64,000 nt of DNA from CAYGDP01 sp964348665 (GCA_964348665.1 CAYGDP010000011.1:65072-129071); one strand, 5' to 3'; positions 18,353-27,081 are shown, counted from the stretch's first letter. Made by a program: numbers and translations. The notes: generated by a model from the letters alone, not told the origin.

Positions 18353-19015
18353 CTAGTGTTTTTCCGCGAGGAGGGTGCCAACATCGCGCACTAATTTGTC
18401 GAGTTGGTCAGACTGTTCACTGTCATAAAGACCGCGAAGACGTCCACGTTTATCCACGAGGGCGAACTTTGTGCTATGAAAGACTACGTCCGCGCCGGGC
18501 TGCTGGCGTTGCTCGGCAGTTGTTTCACCCGCAGAGAGAAGGAAACTGTTTTGGATGAGCGTATAGATGGCGGTTTTGTCACCTGTCAGGAAAATCCATT
18601 TCGCCTTGTCGGCTTGGAATTTTTCTGCGTATTCCGTGAGCGCCTGCGGCGTGTCGCGTTCGGGGTCAACAGAGAACGACACCAGTCGCGTGTCCGGGAA
18701 ATCGGTCAGGGTTTTTTGGAGGGCGGCCATGCGGGAGGTCATGAGTGGGCACGGGCCGGCGCAATTAATGAAGATGAAATCAGCGATCCAAACTTTGCCT
18801 CGGAGGTCTTCGCGTTGGACGATGCGACCACTTCGTTCGGTCAGGCTAAAAGCCCCAATATCCCCCATGACGGACGGGGGTTTTGGCATTGAGCGACGCT
18901 GCTCGCGCGCGTAACGAATGATCCCTGCAAAAATTAGCAATACCATCAAGACAAACACGGCGAGAAAGAGCCGCTGGAAAAGGGGGGTGGAAGGGGTGGA
19001 CGACTCGGTGTTCAT
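18353..19015 (-). CDS. SCO1/SenC/PrrC-family copper chaperone for cytochrome oxidase
   Basis: 220 residues. The start at ATG 19015 overlaps the upstream stop (19012) by 4 nt and yields an N-terminal membrane anchor at residues 13-33 (FQRLFLAVFVLMVLLIFAGI). The thioredoxin-like domain contains the copper motif C85-x3-C89-P (INCAGPCP) and the distal ligand H180 in VFHSTKFALVD, all the residues needed for Cu binding. Known SCO proteins insert copper into the CuA site of subunit II or act as thiol reductases there. The gene lies between a cupredoxin-like lipoprotein and DUF420, downstream of ctaA and ctaB, so it fits the maturation part of the oxidase locus. Confidence 0.92.
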   Translation of the reverse strand: MNTESSTPSTPLFQRLFLAVFVLMVLLIFAGIIRYAREQRRSMPKPPSVMGDIGAFSLTERSGRIVQREDLRGKVWIADFIFINCAGPCPLMTSRMAALQKTLTDFPDTRLVSFSVDPERDTPQALTEYAEKFQADKAKWIFLTGDKTAIYTLIQNSFLLSAGETTAEQRQQPGADVVFHSTKFALVDKRGRLRGLYDSEQSDQLDKLVRDVGTLLAEKH

Positions 19016-19845
19016 TGGTTTGGTTGCTGTGAGGAGGAGGGCGATGGAGTTGGTGGTGGAGGTGTGAAAGTTAAATTGGCCGTATTCGTTTCGCCATCTT
19101 TCACTGTAAGGGTTGTGGTTACTACGCCAAATTTTTCGTGCCACGCTTCGAGGGTGTATGTGCCATAGGGCAGGCCGCTGATCCTGTAAGTGCCAGCTGC
19201 ACCGGTCGTATCGAAGAACGGATGATCGAGCACGCCAATGTAGGCACGCATCCAGGGGTGGATGTCGCAGCCGATCTTGAGCATGATTTCTGTGGTAGTG
19301 ACACTTTTCTTAAACGTATTTTTATCAATTGTTCCGGCAGTGATTTGAGCGAAATTAAACGGCTTGTTTCCCGGGGCTGTAGGGAACGAGTGAACGTTAT
19401 GGAGAGTGCCATCGCTGTTGAGGATGTGCAAATCCTGGCCGATTTGAACCCCGAGTACGCGAGGGGTGTAGAGGCAGCCTTTTTGGTTGAGAACGGCGGG
19501 CGCGGTTGGGACGGGATATTTTCCGTTGGGAAGCCCCGATTTAACACGGACGAATACATTTTGGAGAGTGCCGTTGGGATTTACGATGTAACGCTCATCG
19601 GGCACGATGCCGCCCACGTGCATTGCTGCGCACGCAGGATCGGTTGCAGTAATCACCGCCAACGTGGGAGTGGCGCCCGCAAGAGAAATGCTGCCGGTGA
19701 TGGAGGCGGTGCCGGTCAATTGAACCGGGGTGGCAACGGTTGCTGCTGGCGCGGCAGGTTTAGCGGGTGCGGGGGGGGGCGGAGATTTTTTGCAGCCAGC
19801 AGAGAGAATTGCGATTGCCAACATCCAGGCCAATATCGTTTTCAT
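19012..19845 (-). CDS. Cupredoxin-like / carboxypeptidase-regulatory-like lipoprotein (paralogue of 26194-26898)
   Basis: 277 residues with lipobox LSAGC (Cys18) and a Pro/Ala-rich linker. A domain follows with H residues in TLHNVHSF and the motif C-D-I-H-P-W-M, the His/Cys/His/Met arrangement expected of a type 1 copper centre. The C-terminal part (GTYRISGLPYGTYTLEAWHEKFG) is a transthyretin-like carboxypeptidase-regulatory strand set. It should be a membrane-anchored copper or electron-transfer protein facing the periplasm. A clear paralogue stands at the other end of the oxidase cluster. The C-terminus is again Pro/Ser-rich. The copper ligands are inferred from the motif and its oxidase context. 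Confidence 0.75.
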   Translation of the reverse strand: MKTILAWMLAIAILSAGCKKSPPPPAPAKPAAPAATVATPVQLTGTASITGSISLAGATPTLAVITATDPACAAMHVGGIVPDERYIVNPNGTLQNVFVRVKSGLPNGKYPVPTAPAVLNQKGCLYTPRVLGVQIGQDLHILNSDGTLHNVHSFPTAPGNKPFNFAQITAGTIDKNTFKKSVTTTEIMLKIGCDIHPWMRAYIGVLDHPFFDTTGAAGTYRISGLPYGTYTLEAWHEKFGVVTTTLTVKDGETNTANLTFTPPPPTPSPSSSQQPNQ

Positions 19846-19858
19846 GGTTTCCTCCCGA

Positions 19859-20773
19859 TTATTTTACCGTGCGATTCGCCACCAGCAAGGTGAGCAACAG
19901 CGGCAAGTAAATGATTGAAGCAAAAAACAGTCGTCGTGCTGCCGCATCGGTTTTTTGCCGTGCCAGTCCCGCGCCAAAGGCAAGAAAGGCCGCACCGAGC
20001 GCGAGCGAGCCGATTAGGTACACCGTGCCGGCCATATGCAGCCAATACGGCGCACAACCGGCCAAGATAAGTGCAAGTGTAGTGACGATGATTTCACGGG
20101 AGACAAGTCGGCCGCTAGGGTCGAGCACGGTGAGCATTGGATATCCGGCGCGCTGATAATCGTCGCGCCAGAGCCATGCGATCGCGAAGAAATGTGGCAA
20201 TTGCCACCAAAACAAAATGCCAAACAAAGCCCATGCCTCTGCCGTAACAGAGCCGTACGCGGCCGCCCAACCGATCATCGGTGGGATCGCGCCTGGGATT
20301 GCGCCGATCCAGGTGCAAATTGGAGTATGTTTTTTTAGAGGGGTGTAGAGCAGCAGATAGGACGCAGTGGTAGCCGCGGCGAGCAAGGCTGTGATCATCG
20401 GTGCGGCTGCGGAGAGATACGTTAGTCCGGCCAATGACAAAACGACGCCGAAAACCAATGCTTCCGACGGCGTGACGCGGCCGGAGGGAATCGGTCGATC
20501 CATCGTGCGACGCATTACTTTTTCGGCATCTTGCTCCATCCATTGATTTAAAGCGCTGGCGCCGCCTGCAACCAGCAAGGTACCGAGGAGAGTGTGCGTC
20601 AGCGCCCACCAATCCAACGCGGTTGATGATCCGAGAAAAAAACCGATTCCCGTGGTCACCAAGACGAGGGTGTTAAGGCGAAGTTTCATCAGCTCGACAA
20701 ATGCGCCGACGCGAGATCCCTTGGAGGCAGTGAGATTGCCCCCGGTCTTTTCGAGTTCGGCGCTGGTTTTCAT
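19859..20773 (-). CDS. ctaB: Protohaem IX farnesyltransferase (haem O synthase)
   Basis: 304 residues from ATG 20773, which overlaps the ctaA stop (20770) as ATGA. The reading frame upstream of this ATG is antisense to ctaA and is not coding. It has UbiA-superfamily features: a first Asp-rich motif NQWMEQDAEKVMRRTMDRP around residue 75 and a second in WLWRDDYQRAGYPML, with about eight membrane helices. It adds a farnesyl group to protohaem to make haem O, which CtaA then converts to haem A for subunit I. Order ctaA-ctaB with overlapping ends indicates joint translation. Confidence 0.93.
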   Translation of the reverse strand: MKTSAELEKTGGNLTASKGSRVGAFVELMKLRLNTLVLVTTGIGFFLGSSTALDWWALTHTLLGTLLVAGGASALNQWMEQDAEKVMRRTMDRPIPSGRVTPSEALVFGVVLSLAGLTYLSAAAPMITALLAAATTASYLLLYTPLKKHTPICTWIGAIPGAIPPMIGWAAAYGSVTAEAWALFGILFWWQLPHFFAIAWLWRDDYQRAGYPMLTVLDPSGRLVSREIIVTTLALILAGCAPYWLHMAGTVYLIGSLALGAAFLAFGAGLARQKTDAAARRLFFASIIYLPLLLTLLVANRTVK

Positions 20774-21711
20774 GTCGTTGGATGGGCGGGAGCGGAGGAA
20801 ATGTTTGCTTTTGAAACGGAAGCACCATTTGTTGCCTGATAGGCGCGGAGTGTGAGGATGACGCTGGTGGCGAAGATGAGCGCTCCGAGCGCGACGTGTG
20901 CAGTGGGAACAAGCGCTTGCGAAGCGGTGGCGGGGAGGTCGGGCTGCCGTTGCGAACGAAGAAGCAGCGAAGCAAATCCTAGGAACAATTGCGCCAGCAA
21001 CAGCGCGCCCAACAGCAACGCCGGTCGTGTAACGGTCGCATCCTTGGGGCAGTGATTCATCGCGACGGAGAGAACCGCTATCGCGGCTGCAAGGACAAGG
21101 AAAGCGGTGATGATGTGCGCGGTGGCGCCGGCAGTGGTGTGTCGGGTGAGCGCGCCGAGAAAGATTTGAAGATAGACGAGGACCGTTGTCGCCAAGCAAA
21201 CGGTTCGAAAGTATGGCGGCGGAGAGGAAGTGGTGGAGGCAGAACTGAACCAGCGGGGCGAGGTAAGTTGCGCCAGAGAGATGGCGATTGCGAAAAAGCC
21301 TTGCGCGAGACAAGCATGCAGAATCGGAAGTTTTGCAGAGAGAGCCGGGAAGTGATTGACCAGTACGACGCGCATGCCGCCGATTATGCCTTGAATACAA
21401 ACTGCGACAACGGCTGCGAGCGCGAGCCAGCGGACGCTACGGCGTGGCTCCCGGAACCAGATCCAAACAGCGAGTGTGATCGTGAGGAGCCCTACAATGG
21501 CGCCAATAACTCGGTGTCCATATTCGTAGATGACGTTGCCAATCCAGTGTTCGCGCGGGAGGAGGAAAAAACCGTAGTTCGTCGGCCAGTCGGGGATCGC
21601 AAGCGCAGCGCCAGTACTGGTGACGAGACCGCCAGCAAAGATTAGAGGAAATGTGCAGTTGGCAGTCAACAGGGCGAACCGATGAATCCACAATCGCCCG
21701 TTTGAGTTCAT
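20770..21711 (-). CDS. ctaA: Haem A synthase (COX15/CtaA family)
   Basis: 313 residues with eight predicted membrane helices in two four-helix halves. The conserved region LVTSTGAALAIPDWPTNYG follows helix 1. Haem-liganding His candidates occur in YEYGHRVIGAIVG and LPILHACLAQG, and in the second half in LTRHTTAGATAHI and PTAHVALG. This pattern matches CtaA/COX15, which oxidises the C8 methyl of haem O to a formyl group. It lies 9 nt after coxB and overlaps ctaB. The enzyme makes the cofactor for the oxidase encoded just upstream, supporting an aa3-type enzyme. Confidence 0.92.
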   Translation of the reverse strand: MNSNGRLWIHRFALLTANCTFPLIFAGGLVTSTGAALAIPDWPTNYGFFLLPREHWIGNVIYEYGHRVIGAIVGLLTITLAVWIWFREPRRSVRWLALAAVVAVCIQGIIGGMRVVLVNHFPALSAKLPILHACLAQGFFAIAISLAQLTSPRWFSSASTTSSPPPYFRTVCLATTVLVYLQIFLGALTRHTTAGATAHIITAFLVLAAAIAVLSVAMNHCPKDATVTRPALLLGALLLAQLFLGFASLLLRSQRQPDLPATASQALVPTAHVALGALIFATSVILTLRAYQATNGASVSKANISSAPAHPTT

Positions 21712-21720
21712 GGTAAGCCG

Positions 21721-22488
21721 TTATTCGTAGCTGCCGCCAGGGCCGGCCTTGGCTTTCTCCGTGATCCATTTGTCGAATTCGGCCTGGGACTCAACGGTGC
21801 AGAAGCCACGCATACCATAATGTCCCAAGCCGCAAAGTTGAGCACAGACGATTTCATATTTTCCCTCTTTGGTTGGCTTGAACCAAAGGGGAATGCTAAG
21901 GCCGGGCATGGCGTCTTGGCAAACCCGCATTTGGAGAATTTTGAAGCTATGGATGACATCCTTGGAGGAAACATTGATGATGACGGTTTTATTGAGGGGG
22001 ACGTGAAGTAGATCGAGGATGACGACGTCATCTTTACCATTCGGATCGTCCATATCGCGACCAAGTGGATTGTTTTTGTCGACGAACTTGAAGTCCACTT
22101 TTCCCATTTTGCCGTCCGGGCCCGGGTAATGGATTGTCCATTTGAATTGCTCGCCAATCGCGCGCACCTGAAGAGCACCTTCTTTTGAGGGGAATTCGTT
22201 AACGCGCGCGACCCAGAGCGGAATGGCAAGCACAATCAGGAAGATCACGTCGCAAGCGATTACGACGTACTCGGTATACTTGTAGGTCGGGTTTGTCAGC
22301 CCGCGATAGTCGGCTTTCGGATTACGCTTGGCACTAAAGCGAACCAGCGTGTAAACGAAGAAAATAGTCCAGCCGATAAACAACACCAGCACGAACCAGT
22401 GGAGCAATTCGAGCATCCAATCGATCTGCGCCGCGTGAGCGGATGCAGCGGGCTGCATTCCCATCAAGTCATTTAGGAAGTTCGTCAT
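21721..22488 (-). CDS. coxB: Cytochrome c oxidase subunit II
   Basis: 255 residues with two membrane helices (about 28-50 and 75-97) followed by a periplasmic cupredoxin domain. CuA ligands are all present: H180 in DVIHSF, C215-x3-C219 and H223-x2-M226 in CAQLCGLGHYGM. There is no fused cytochrome c domain at the C-terminus, so electrons must arrive from a separate cytochrome or cupredoxin. Residue 217 is Gln where many homologues have Glu; the CuA contact there is a backbone carbonyl, so this should not prevent binding. The gene is placed after subunits I, III and IV rather than before subunit I. Confidence 0.95.
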   Translation of the reverse strand: MTNFLNDLMGMQPAASAHAAQIDWMLELLHWFVLVLFIGWTIFFVYTLVRFSAKRNPKADYRGLTNPTYKYTEYVVIACDVIFLIVLAIPLWVARVNEFPSKEGALQVRAIGEQFKWTIHYPGPDGKMGKVDFKFVDKNNPLGRDMDDPNGKDDVVILDLLHVPLNKTVIINVSSKDVIHSFKILQMRVCQDAMPGLSIPLWFKPTKEGKYEIVCAQLCGLGHYGMRGFCTVESQAEFDKWITEKAKAGPGGSYE

Positions 22489-22509
22489 GGGTGATTACTC
22501 TTTCGTTGG

Positions 22510-22860
22510 TCATTCAGGAAACGTAAAACGGCGGAGCGTCGAGTGCGGATGGCCGTGGCGAAGCTCGCTGCGCTTGGAGGAAGCGCTCCCGGCATTGCTC
22601 TCGCTTGCGTCGGATTTCCATTCCCAACGTGGGGTTGGATACGGCTCTTCTTCGGAGTCAAGCGCCTCCGGGCCGGGCACATCGCCAGCGGCTTGTTTTT
22701 CTTTGCGTGAGAGATACACGGCGAAAATGGCAAACGCACCCAGCACCATCATGGTAATTCCGACGAGCGCAAGGACGAAAAGGGTAGAGGCGAGCGAGGA
22801 ATTGGCCTGCGAACTACCGAAGCAGACCGCACAGGCGAATACGAAGCAAGATGCGATCAT
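22510..22860 (-). CDS. Small membrane protein of the oxidase cluster
   Basis: 116 residues from ATG 22860, which overlaps the stop of the preceding small gene (22857) by ATGA. It has two hydrophobic segments (residues 1-17 and about 25-50, TLFVLALVGITMMVLGAFAIFAVY) followed by a polar tail rich in Glu, Ser and Arg. No family is recognised. The overlap and its place between subunit IV and coxB suggest an accessory oxidase subunit or assembly factor. The hydrophilic tail, probably cytoplasmic by the positive-inside rule, is low in complexity and may be poorly conserved. Confidence 0.6.
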   Translation of the reverse strand: MIASCFVFACAVCFGSSQANSSLASTLFVLALVGITMMVLGAFAIFAVYLSRKEKQAAGDVPGPEALDSEEEPYPTPRWEWKSDASESNAGSASSKRSELRHGHPHSTLRRFTFPE

Positions 22861-23063
22861 CGCAACCCCTCCTGCCTGATTTTTCGAAAGAACCAGAGGC
22901 CATACACGGCCAAACCGGCAGCTACGCCAAACGAAACGGTGCCAAAAGTGAAATACCCTGGCTTGGCGTCCTCGTAACTGGCCCAAACGCCCCACACACC
23001 ACATCCGACCGCCAGGAGGATGGCGGTGGCAATAAAAAAAAGATGGACGTTTTTAATGGACAC
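22857..23063 (-). CDS. Small two-helix membrane protein of the oxidase cluster
   Basis: 68 residues if started at GTG 23063 (reading SIKNVHLFFIATAILLAVGCG). ATG 23087 is possible but would overlap subunit IV by 35 bp instead of 11. Two membrane helices are clear, with a short loop ASYEDAKPGYFTFG and the basic end FRKIRQEGLR. Proteins of this size and layout are common in Verrucomicrobia and Planctomycetes oxidase clusters, but I cannot name a family. Its stop overlaps the following start by 4 nt, so the two small genes are coupled. Confidence 0.6.
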   Translation of the reverse strand: MSIKNVHLFFIATAILLAVGCGVWGVWASYEDAKPGYFTFGTVSFGVAAGLAVYGLWFFRKIRQEGLR

Positions 23064-23433
23064 GGCTGGGATCGACAGAATCACCATAGGTAAACAACGT
23101 CAATGCAATCAATCCGGCAAAAAAGATAAATGCAAAAATCAGCACTTGGAAAACAACCCGCTTTTCACCGATCAGGTGCATGAAAACACCGGCCACCAAC
23201 GTCGCTTTGAAAGTGGCGACAATCAGTGCCAGCACGATGTTGCCCATGTGACCGAGGTGAATATAGGACGCGAGGACCGTGGCGACGGTCAACACGAGGA
23301 GAGCAAGAAAAACACCAATGGCAAGCTTGATATGCTTGTCGAAGTGCTCGTCGGCATGATGCCCACCGGAGTCAGCGGCAAGCGGTTCGGCGGGGGACTT
23401 TGCAGATTTGTCGTCAGGTTGTTGGTGGCTCAT
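23053..23433 (-). CDS. Cytochrome c oxidase subunit IV-like (prokaryotic COX4 family)
   Basis: 126 residues. A His/Asp-rich cytoplasmic N-terminus (about 33 residues, GGHHADEHFDKH) precedes three membrane helices. The segment VALIVATFKATLVAGVFMHL-like (here LALIVATFKATLVAGVFMHL) is the hallmark of prokaryotic COX4 / CyoD-type subunits. Such subunits stabilise the subunit I-III core. The gene is 9 nt after coxC and overlaps the next small gene. The exact family among the several short oxidase subunits would need a profile search. Confidence 0.85.
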   Translation of the reverse strand: MSHQQPDDKSAKSPAEPLAADSGGHHADEHFDKHIKLAIGVFLALLVLTVATVLASYIHLGHMGNIVLALIVATFKATLVAGVFMHLIGEKRVVFQVLIFAFIFFAGLIALTLFTYGDSVDPSRVH

Positions 23434-23442
23434 TTCGCTCCT

Positions 23443-24282
23443 TTACAAGAGATAGAACACAGGAAAGAGGAAAATCCAGACTAGATCAACGAAGTGCCAG
23501 AACAAGCCGGTGACCTCGACCCGGTTAGTAAACCGCTTGGGGTCGGTCTTCCACATCCGACTGCCGGGTCCCCAGAAATAGAAGTTTACGATAGTGCCAC
23601 CGAGCACATGAAGACCGTGAAGACCGGTGAGCGTGAAATAAATGGCGAAATAAGTATGATACCATGGGCCCCACGTTGTCGGACCGCGCTTGATGGAGGC
23701 GCGACCAATATGAAGGGTCGGGCCATGGTCACCGTGAGCGCCGGCTTCAACTTTCCCTTCGCTGTGTCCTCGTTTTTCCATAAGCTTAATTGTGCGGTCA
23801 TCCGCGACGAGGACGACGGTTTTCTCGTCTTTACTTTCTTCGAGATGACCGGAAAGCGCATCGCCTTCATGAAACTGGACACCATTGATAACAACCTGCT
23901 CTTTGAGCACGACGCCGTGATGACTAAACTTATCCGGCCACTCCTTGGCAAGCTTGACGACAAGGAAAGCTAGGCCTGCTATAATTGTCAGCAACATATA
24001 AAGGCGGAACGCGCTGAAATTTTTCTTTACCAGAGACGCCCATGCCAACACGACGGTGATGCTGGAGCCGATCAGGATCGCCGTGTTGAAGGTACCGATG
24101 GGGATATTTAGATGTTCGCGGCCCTGCGGCCAATCTGGAGATGTAACTCGCAGCACGATATAGGTGGCAAAGAGCCCTCCGAAAAGGAGGACTTCGCTGG
24201 CTAGAAACAGCCATATTCCAAGTTTTGCGTTCCACAGGCCGGTGTCCTGGCGTGGTTTGACGGTATAAGGGATGATATCCAT
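23443..24282 (-). CDS. coxC: Cytochrome c oxidase subunit III with a large hydrophilic insertion
   Basis: 279 residues from ATG 24282, 4 nt after the coxA stop; upstream in-frame sequence is antisense to coxA and non-coding. Membrane helices at about 20-43, 62-84, 94-112, 208-232 and 255-277 give the five-helix short form of subunit III. Conserved patterns include KLGIWLFLASEVLLFGGLF, YHTYFAIYFTLTGLHGLHVLGG and GLFWHFVDLVWIFLFP. Between helices 3 and 4 there is a soluble segment of about 90 residues (114-205), charged and His-rich, containing a predicted small beta-domain (VVINGVQFHEGDALSGHL). Subunit III normally has only a short loop there. Confidence 0.93.
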   Translation of the reverse strand: MDIIPYTVKPRQDTGLWNAKLGIWLFLASEVLLFGGLFATYIVLRVTSPDWPQGREHLNIPIGTFNTAILIGSSITVVLAWASLVKKNFSAFRLYMLLTIIAGLAFLVVKLAKEWPDKFSHHGVVLKEQVVINGVQFHEGDALSGHLEESKDEKTVVLVADDRTIKLMEKRGHSEGKVEAGAHGDHGPTLHIGRASIKRGPTTWGPWYHTYFAIYFTLTGLHGLHVLGGTIVNFYFWGPGSRMWKTDPKRFTNRVEVTGLFWHFVDLVWIFLFPVFYLL

Positions 24283-24286
24283 GAGT

Positions 24287-26134
24287 TTACGCCTCCACCT
24301 TTGCTTTTGCGTCCGCCGGTGAGGTGACGGGTTTTTTGTTTTGCGGCGAAAAATCTTGAGCTTCGCCTGGCACGCTGTATTCGTACGGGCCGCGATGAAC
24401 TTCCGGCGCAACAAAGTGATGGTTCGAATCCAAAAAGTTTCCATGAGGCGGACAATTCGGGATGGTCCAATCGAGCGTAGTCGCTCCCCAGTGATTATCG
24501 GAAACCTTCTCGCCTTTCTTCAGGCACATGAAGAAGTTGATAATAAACGGGATTTGAAACAGCGCCAGTGCCCAAGCCCCCCAGCTCATCACCTCGTTCC
24601 AATGTAGAAAAGGTTTGGCAAACTCGTAGCTGGCGCCGCCATCCCACCAGCGACGACCTACGCCACCCATTCCTTGAATGAACATCGGCGCAAAAACGAT
24701 ATTCATACAAACGAGTGATCCCCAGAAGTGGATTTTGCCCAACTTCTCGCACATGGCGCGGCCCGTTGCCTTCGGATACCAATGGTAGATTCCGGCGAAC
24801 AATCCAAAAATTGTGCCGGGCGCCACGACGTAGTGGAAGTGGCCGATAATGTAATAGGTGTCGTGGAGATATAGGTCGGGAGCGTTGAACGCCAGTGGAA
24901 TGCCCGTGAGCCCGCCGATTCCGAACATCAGCAAAAACCCAAGCGTGAACAGCATCGGTGTGTTAAACCGGATCGAACCACCCCATAAGCTCAAGAAGAA
25001 CATCGTGAGGATAATCATCGAGGGAATCGAGATGATAATAGTTGTCGTCTGGAAAAACGCGCTGATGGCTGCGCCCATCCCGGTCATGTACATATGGTGC
25101 GCCCAAACAATGAACGACAAAAATCCAACCGCGAAGATCGAGAATACAATCGGCTTATAACCCATTAATGGCTTGCGTGAATTGCAAGCTACCAATTCAG
25201 CTACAATGCCCAAAGCAGGCAAAATCAAAACGTAAACTTCTGGATGTCCGAGAAACCAAAACAAGTGTTGCCACAGTATTACAGTGCCACCACCGCTAAT
25301 GATGTCGCCACCGGCCGTGGCGCGCATCAAATCGCCGCCCACCATCAACCCACTTGGCAGGAAAAAGCTTGTACCGGCCACACGGTCCATCAATTGCAGG
25401 ATGCCAGCCACTTCCAGCGGAGGAAACGCCAATAGCAACAGAAAGGAAGTCACCAGTTGCGCCCAAATAAAAACTGGTAGACGAGACCAAGTCATTCCAG
25501 GGGCGCGAAGCTGGACGATCGTGGTTATAAAATTCACCGCCGCCAGCAACGAGGAGGTGATCAGATAAATCATCCCGATTAGCCACCATGTCTGACCTCC
25601 GAGCCAGCCGGGGTCTTCCAGCGAAGCCAGAGGCGAGTAACTCGTCCACCCCGATTTTGCTGCGCCTCCCGGCAGGAAAAAGCTGGCCGCCATAATGACG
25701 CTGCCAACGAAATAGCACCAATAGCTGGCGGCGTTAATTTTAGGGAAAGCCATGTCCGGAGCGCCGATTTGCAGCGGCAGGACGAAATTAGCAAACGCAC
25801 CAAACGCGATCGGGACGATGGCCATGAAGACCATGATCGTTCCGTGCATCGCGCCGAGCGTATTGTAAAATTGCGGCTGAACAACGCCGCCCGCCATGTC
25901 TTTTTCAAAAATACTCGCCAAAACTCCCCCGATGACTGGCACCGCCTTTTCCGGGTACGCCAGCTGCCAGCGCATCAACATCATCAGGGAAAAGCCGAAG
26001 AACAAGAAGAACAACCCCGTGAAAAGGTATTGAAAACCGATGATCTTATGGTCGGTAGAGAAGATGTATTTTCGCCAAAATGGAAGCTCTACGTGGTGCG
26101 CGTCGCTGTGCGTGTCCTTTGCGGTTTCGCTCAT
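24287..26134 (-). CDS. coxA: Cytochrome c oxidase subunit I
   Basis: 615 residues from ATG 26134, preceded by AGGA 8 nt upstream (GCAGGAAAAAATC). Twelve helices are expected. Key residues are the low-spin haem His in GAMHGTIM, the CuB/Tyr motif LGHPEVYVLILP with the His-Tyr crosslink pair, HH in VWAHHMYMTG, and the haem a/a3 ligands in DTYYIIGHFHYVV. The GHPEVY form is that of the A-type (aa3) family. It reduces O2 to water and pumps protons. It is the first oxidase subunit gene in the cluster and is directly preceded by a cupredoxin-like gene. Confidence 0.97.
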   Translation of the reverse strand: MSETAKDTHSDAHHVELPFWRKYIFSTDHKIIGFQYLFTGLFFLFFGFSLMMLMRWQLAYPEKAVPVIGGVLASIFEKDMAGGVVQPQFYNTLGAMHGTIMVFMAIVPIAFGAFANFVLPLQIGAPDMAFPKINAASYWCYFVGSVIMAASFFLPGGAAKSGWTSYSPLASLEDPGWLGGQTWWLIGMIYLITSSLLAAVNFITTIVQLRAPGMTWSRLPVFIWAQLVTSFLLLLAFPPLEVAGILQLMDRVAGTSFFLPSGLMVGGDLMRATAGGDIISGGGTVILWQHLFWFLGHPEVYVLILPALGIVAELVACNSRKPLMGYKPIVFSIFAVGFLSFIVWAHHMYMTGMGAAISAFFQTTTIIISIPSMIILTMFFLSLWGGSIRFNTPMLFTLGFLLMFGIGGLTGIPLAFNAPDLYLHDTYYIIGHFHYVVAPGTIFGLFAGIYHWYPKATGRAMCEKLGKIHFWGSLVCMNIVFAPMFIQGMGGVGRRWWDGGASYEFAKPFLHWNEVMSWGAWALALFQIPFIINFFMCLKKGEKVSDNHWGATTLDWTIPNCPPHGNFLDSNHHFVAPEVHRGPYEYSVPGEAQDFSPQNKKPVTSPADAKAKVEA

Positions 26135-26193
26135 GATTTTTTCCTGCTTTGGATTGTATTCAAGCCAGCCGACCGGCCAATCCACTGTCTAAA

Positions 26194-26898
26194 CTATTTG
26201 CCCTCTGGGACTTTCAGAGTAAAATCCTGGGTCACAGTCGCCCCTTCTTTGACCTCAACAGTGGCTGTCGTTACGCCTGCCTTTAAGTGCCAAACCTCGA
26301 CGGTATACTTGCCTGCCGGCAGACCGGAAATCTTGAATTGGCCTTTTTCATTTGTCACCGCATAAAACGGGTGTGCGACGACGCCGACGTAGGCGAACAT
26401 CCACGGGTGCACGTCACACTTGAACTTCACCATAATCTCCGGCTTGGCAAATTTGCGAACATCCTTTTTGCCGCCTAACTGCGCGAAATTTTCCTCTTTC
26501 TGCAGGCCGATGTAGTGGACGTTGTGGAGGAAGGTGTCGCTATTGGAAATATCAATATCTTGCCCAAGCTGCACGCCGAGGACATAAGGGACATAGAGGC
26601 AAGCTTTTTGGTCGAGCTTCGCGGCCTGGGCGGGCGCAGCGTACTGCTTGGCTAGGCCGTCTTTAATATAGACAAAGCAATTTGCCAACTCGCCACCGGC
26701 ACCGACAATGTACCGGCGGGTTTTGAGGGCTGCCGCGTGGAGCTTTTTGCAATCCGGCGTGCCATCGAGATCAATCGCACTCTCCGGCGGCGGCGTGCCG
26801 GTGAGAGTAATTTTGCCGGTGATCACCGCGTTATCTTCGGCGCGAGCCGAAAACGCCACAAATAGGGAAACGGCAACTGCAAAAACGATGGTTTTCAT
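26194..26898 (-). CDS. Secreted cupredoxin-like / carboxypeptidase-regulatory-like protein heading the oxidase cluster
   Basis: 234 residues. ATG 26898 is chosen because AGGAG lies 9 nt upstream and a signal peptide follows (MKTIVFAVAVSLFVAFSARA). The domain order matches the lipoprotein at 19012: a beta domain, the copper-type motif C-D-V-H-P-W-M after FLHNVHYI, then a carboxypeptidase-regulatory-like end (GQFKISGLPAGKYTVEVWHLKAG). It is not a lipoprotein and should be soluble in the periplasm. As the first gene of the cluster it may donate electrons or copper to subunit II. That role is inference from motif and position. Confidence 0.75.
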   Translation of the reverse strand: MKTIVFAVAVSLFVAFSARAEDNAVITGKITLTGTPPPESAIDLDGTPDCKKLHAAALKTRRYIVGAGGELANCFVYIKDGLAKQYAAPAQAAKLDQKACLYVPYVLGVQLGQDIDISNSDTFLHNVHYIGLQKEENFAQLGGKKDVRKFAKPEIMVKFKCDVHPWMFAYVGVVAHPFYAVTNEKGQFKISGLPAGKYTVEVWHLKAGVTTATVEVKEGATVTQDFTLKVPEGK

Positions 26899-27081
26899 GT
26901 TCATTTTCTCCTTATCACTCGCAAGCAAAACTACCATTCGCCTAGAGAGCTTGCAAGTGAAATTTTTCACAATCTCCGACCGTTAGATGCCTACTAGACT
27001 CGTGGTATTCATGTTCACGACCGGATTTTTCGCTTGTTCAATGGTTGTTGAGGTGGGTATCTTAAACTACATTAGCTAGGT

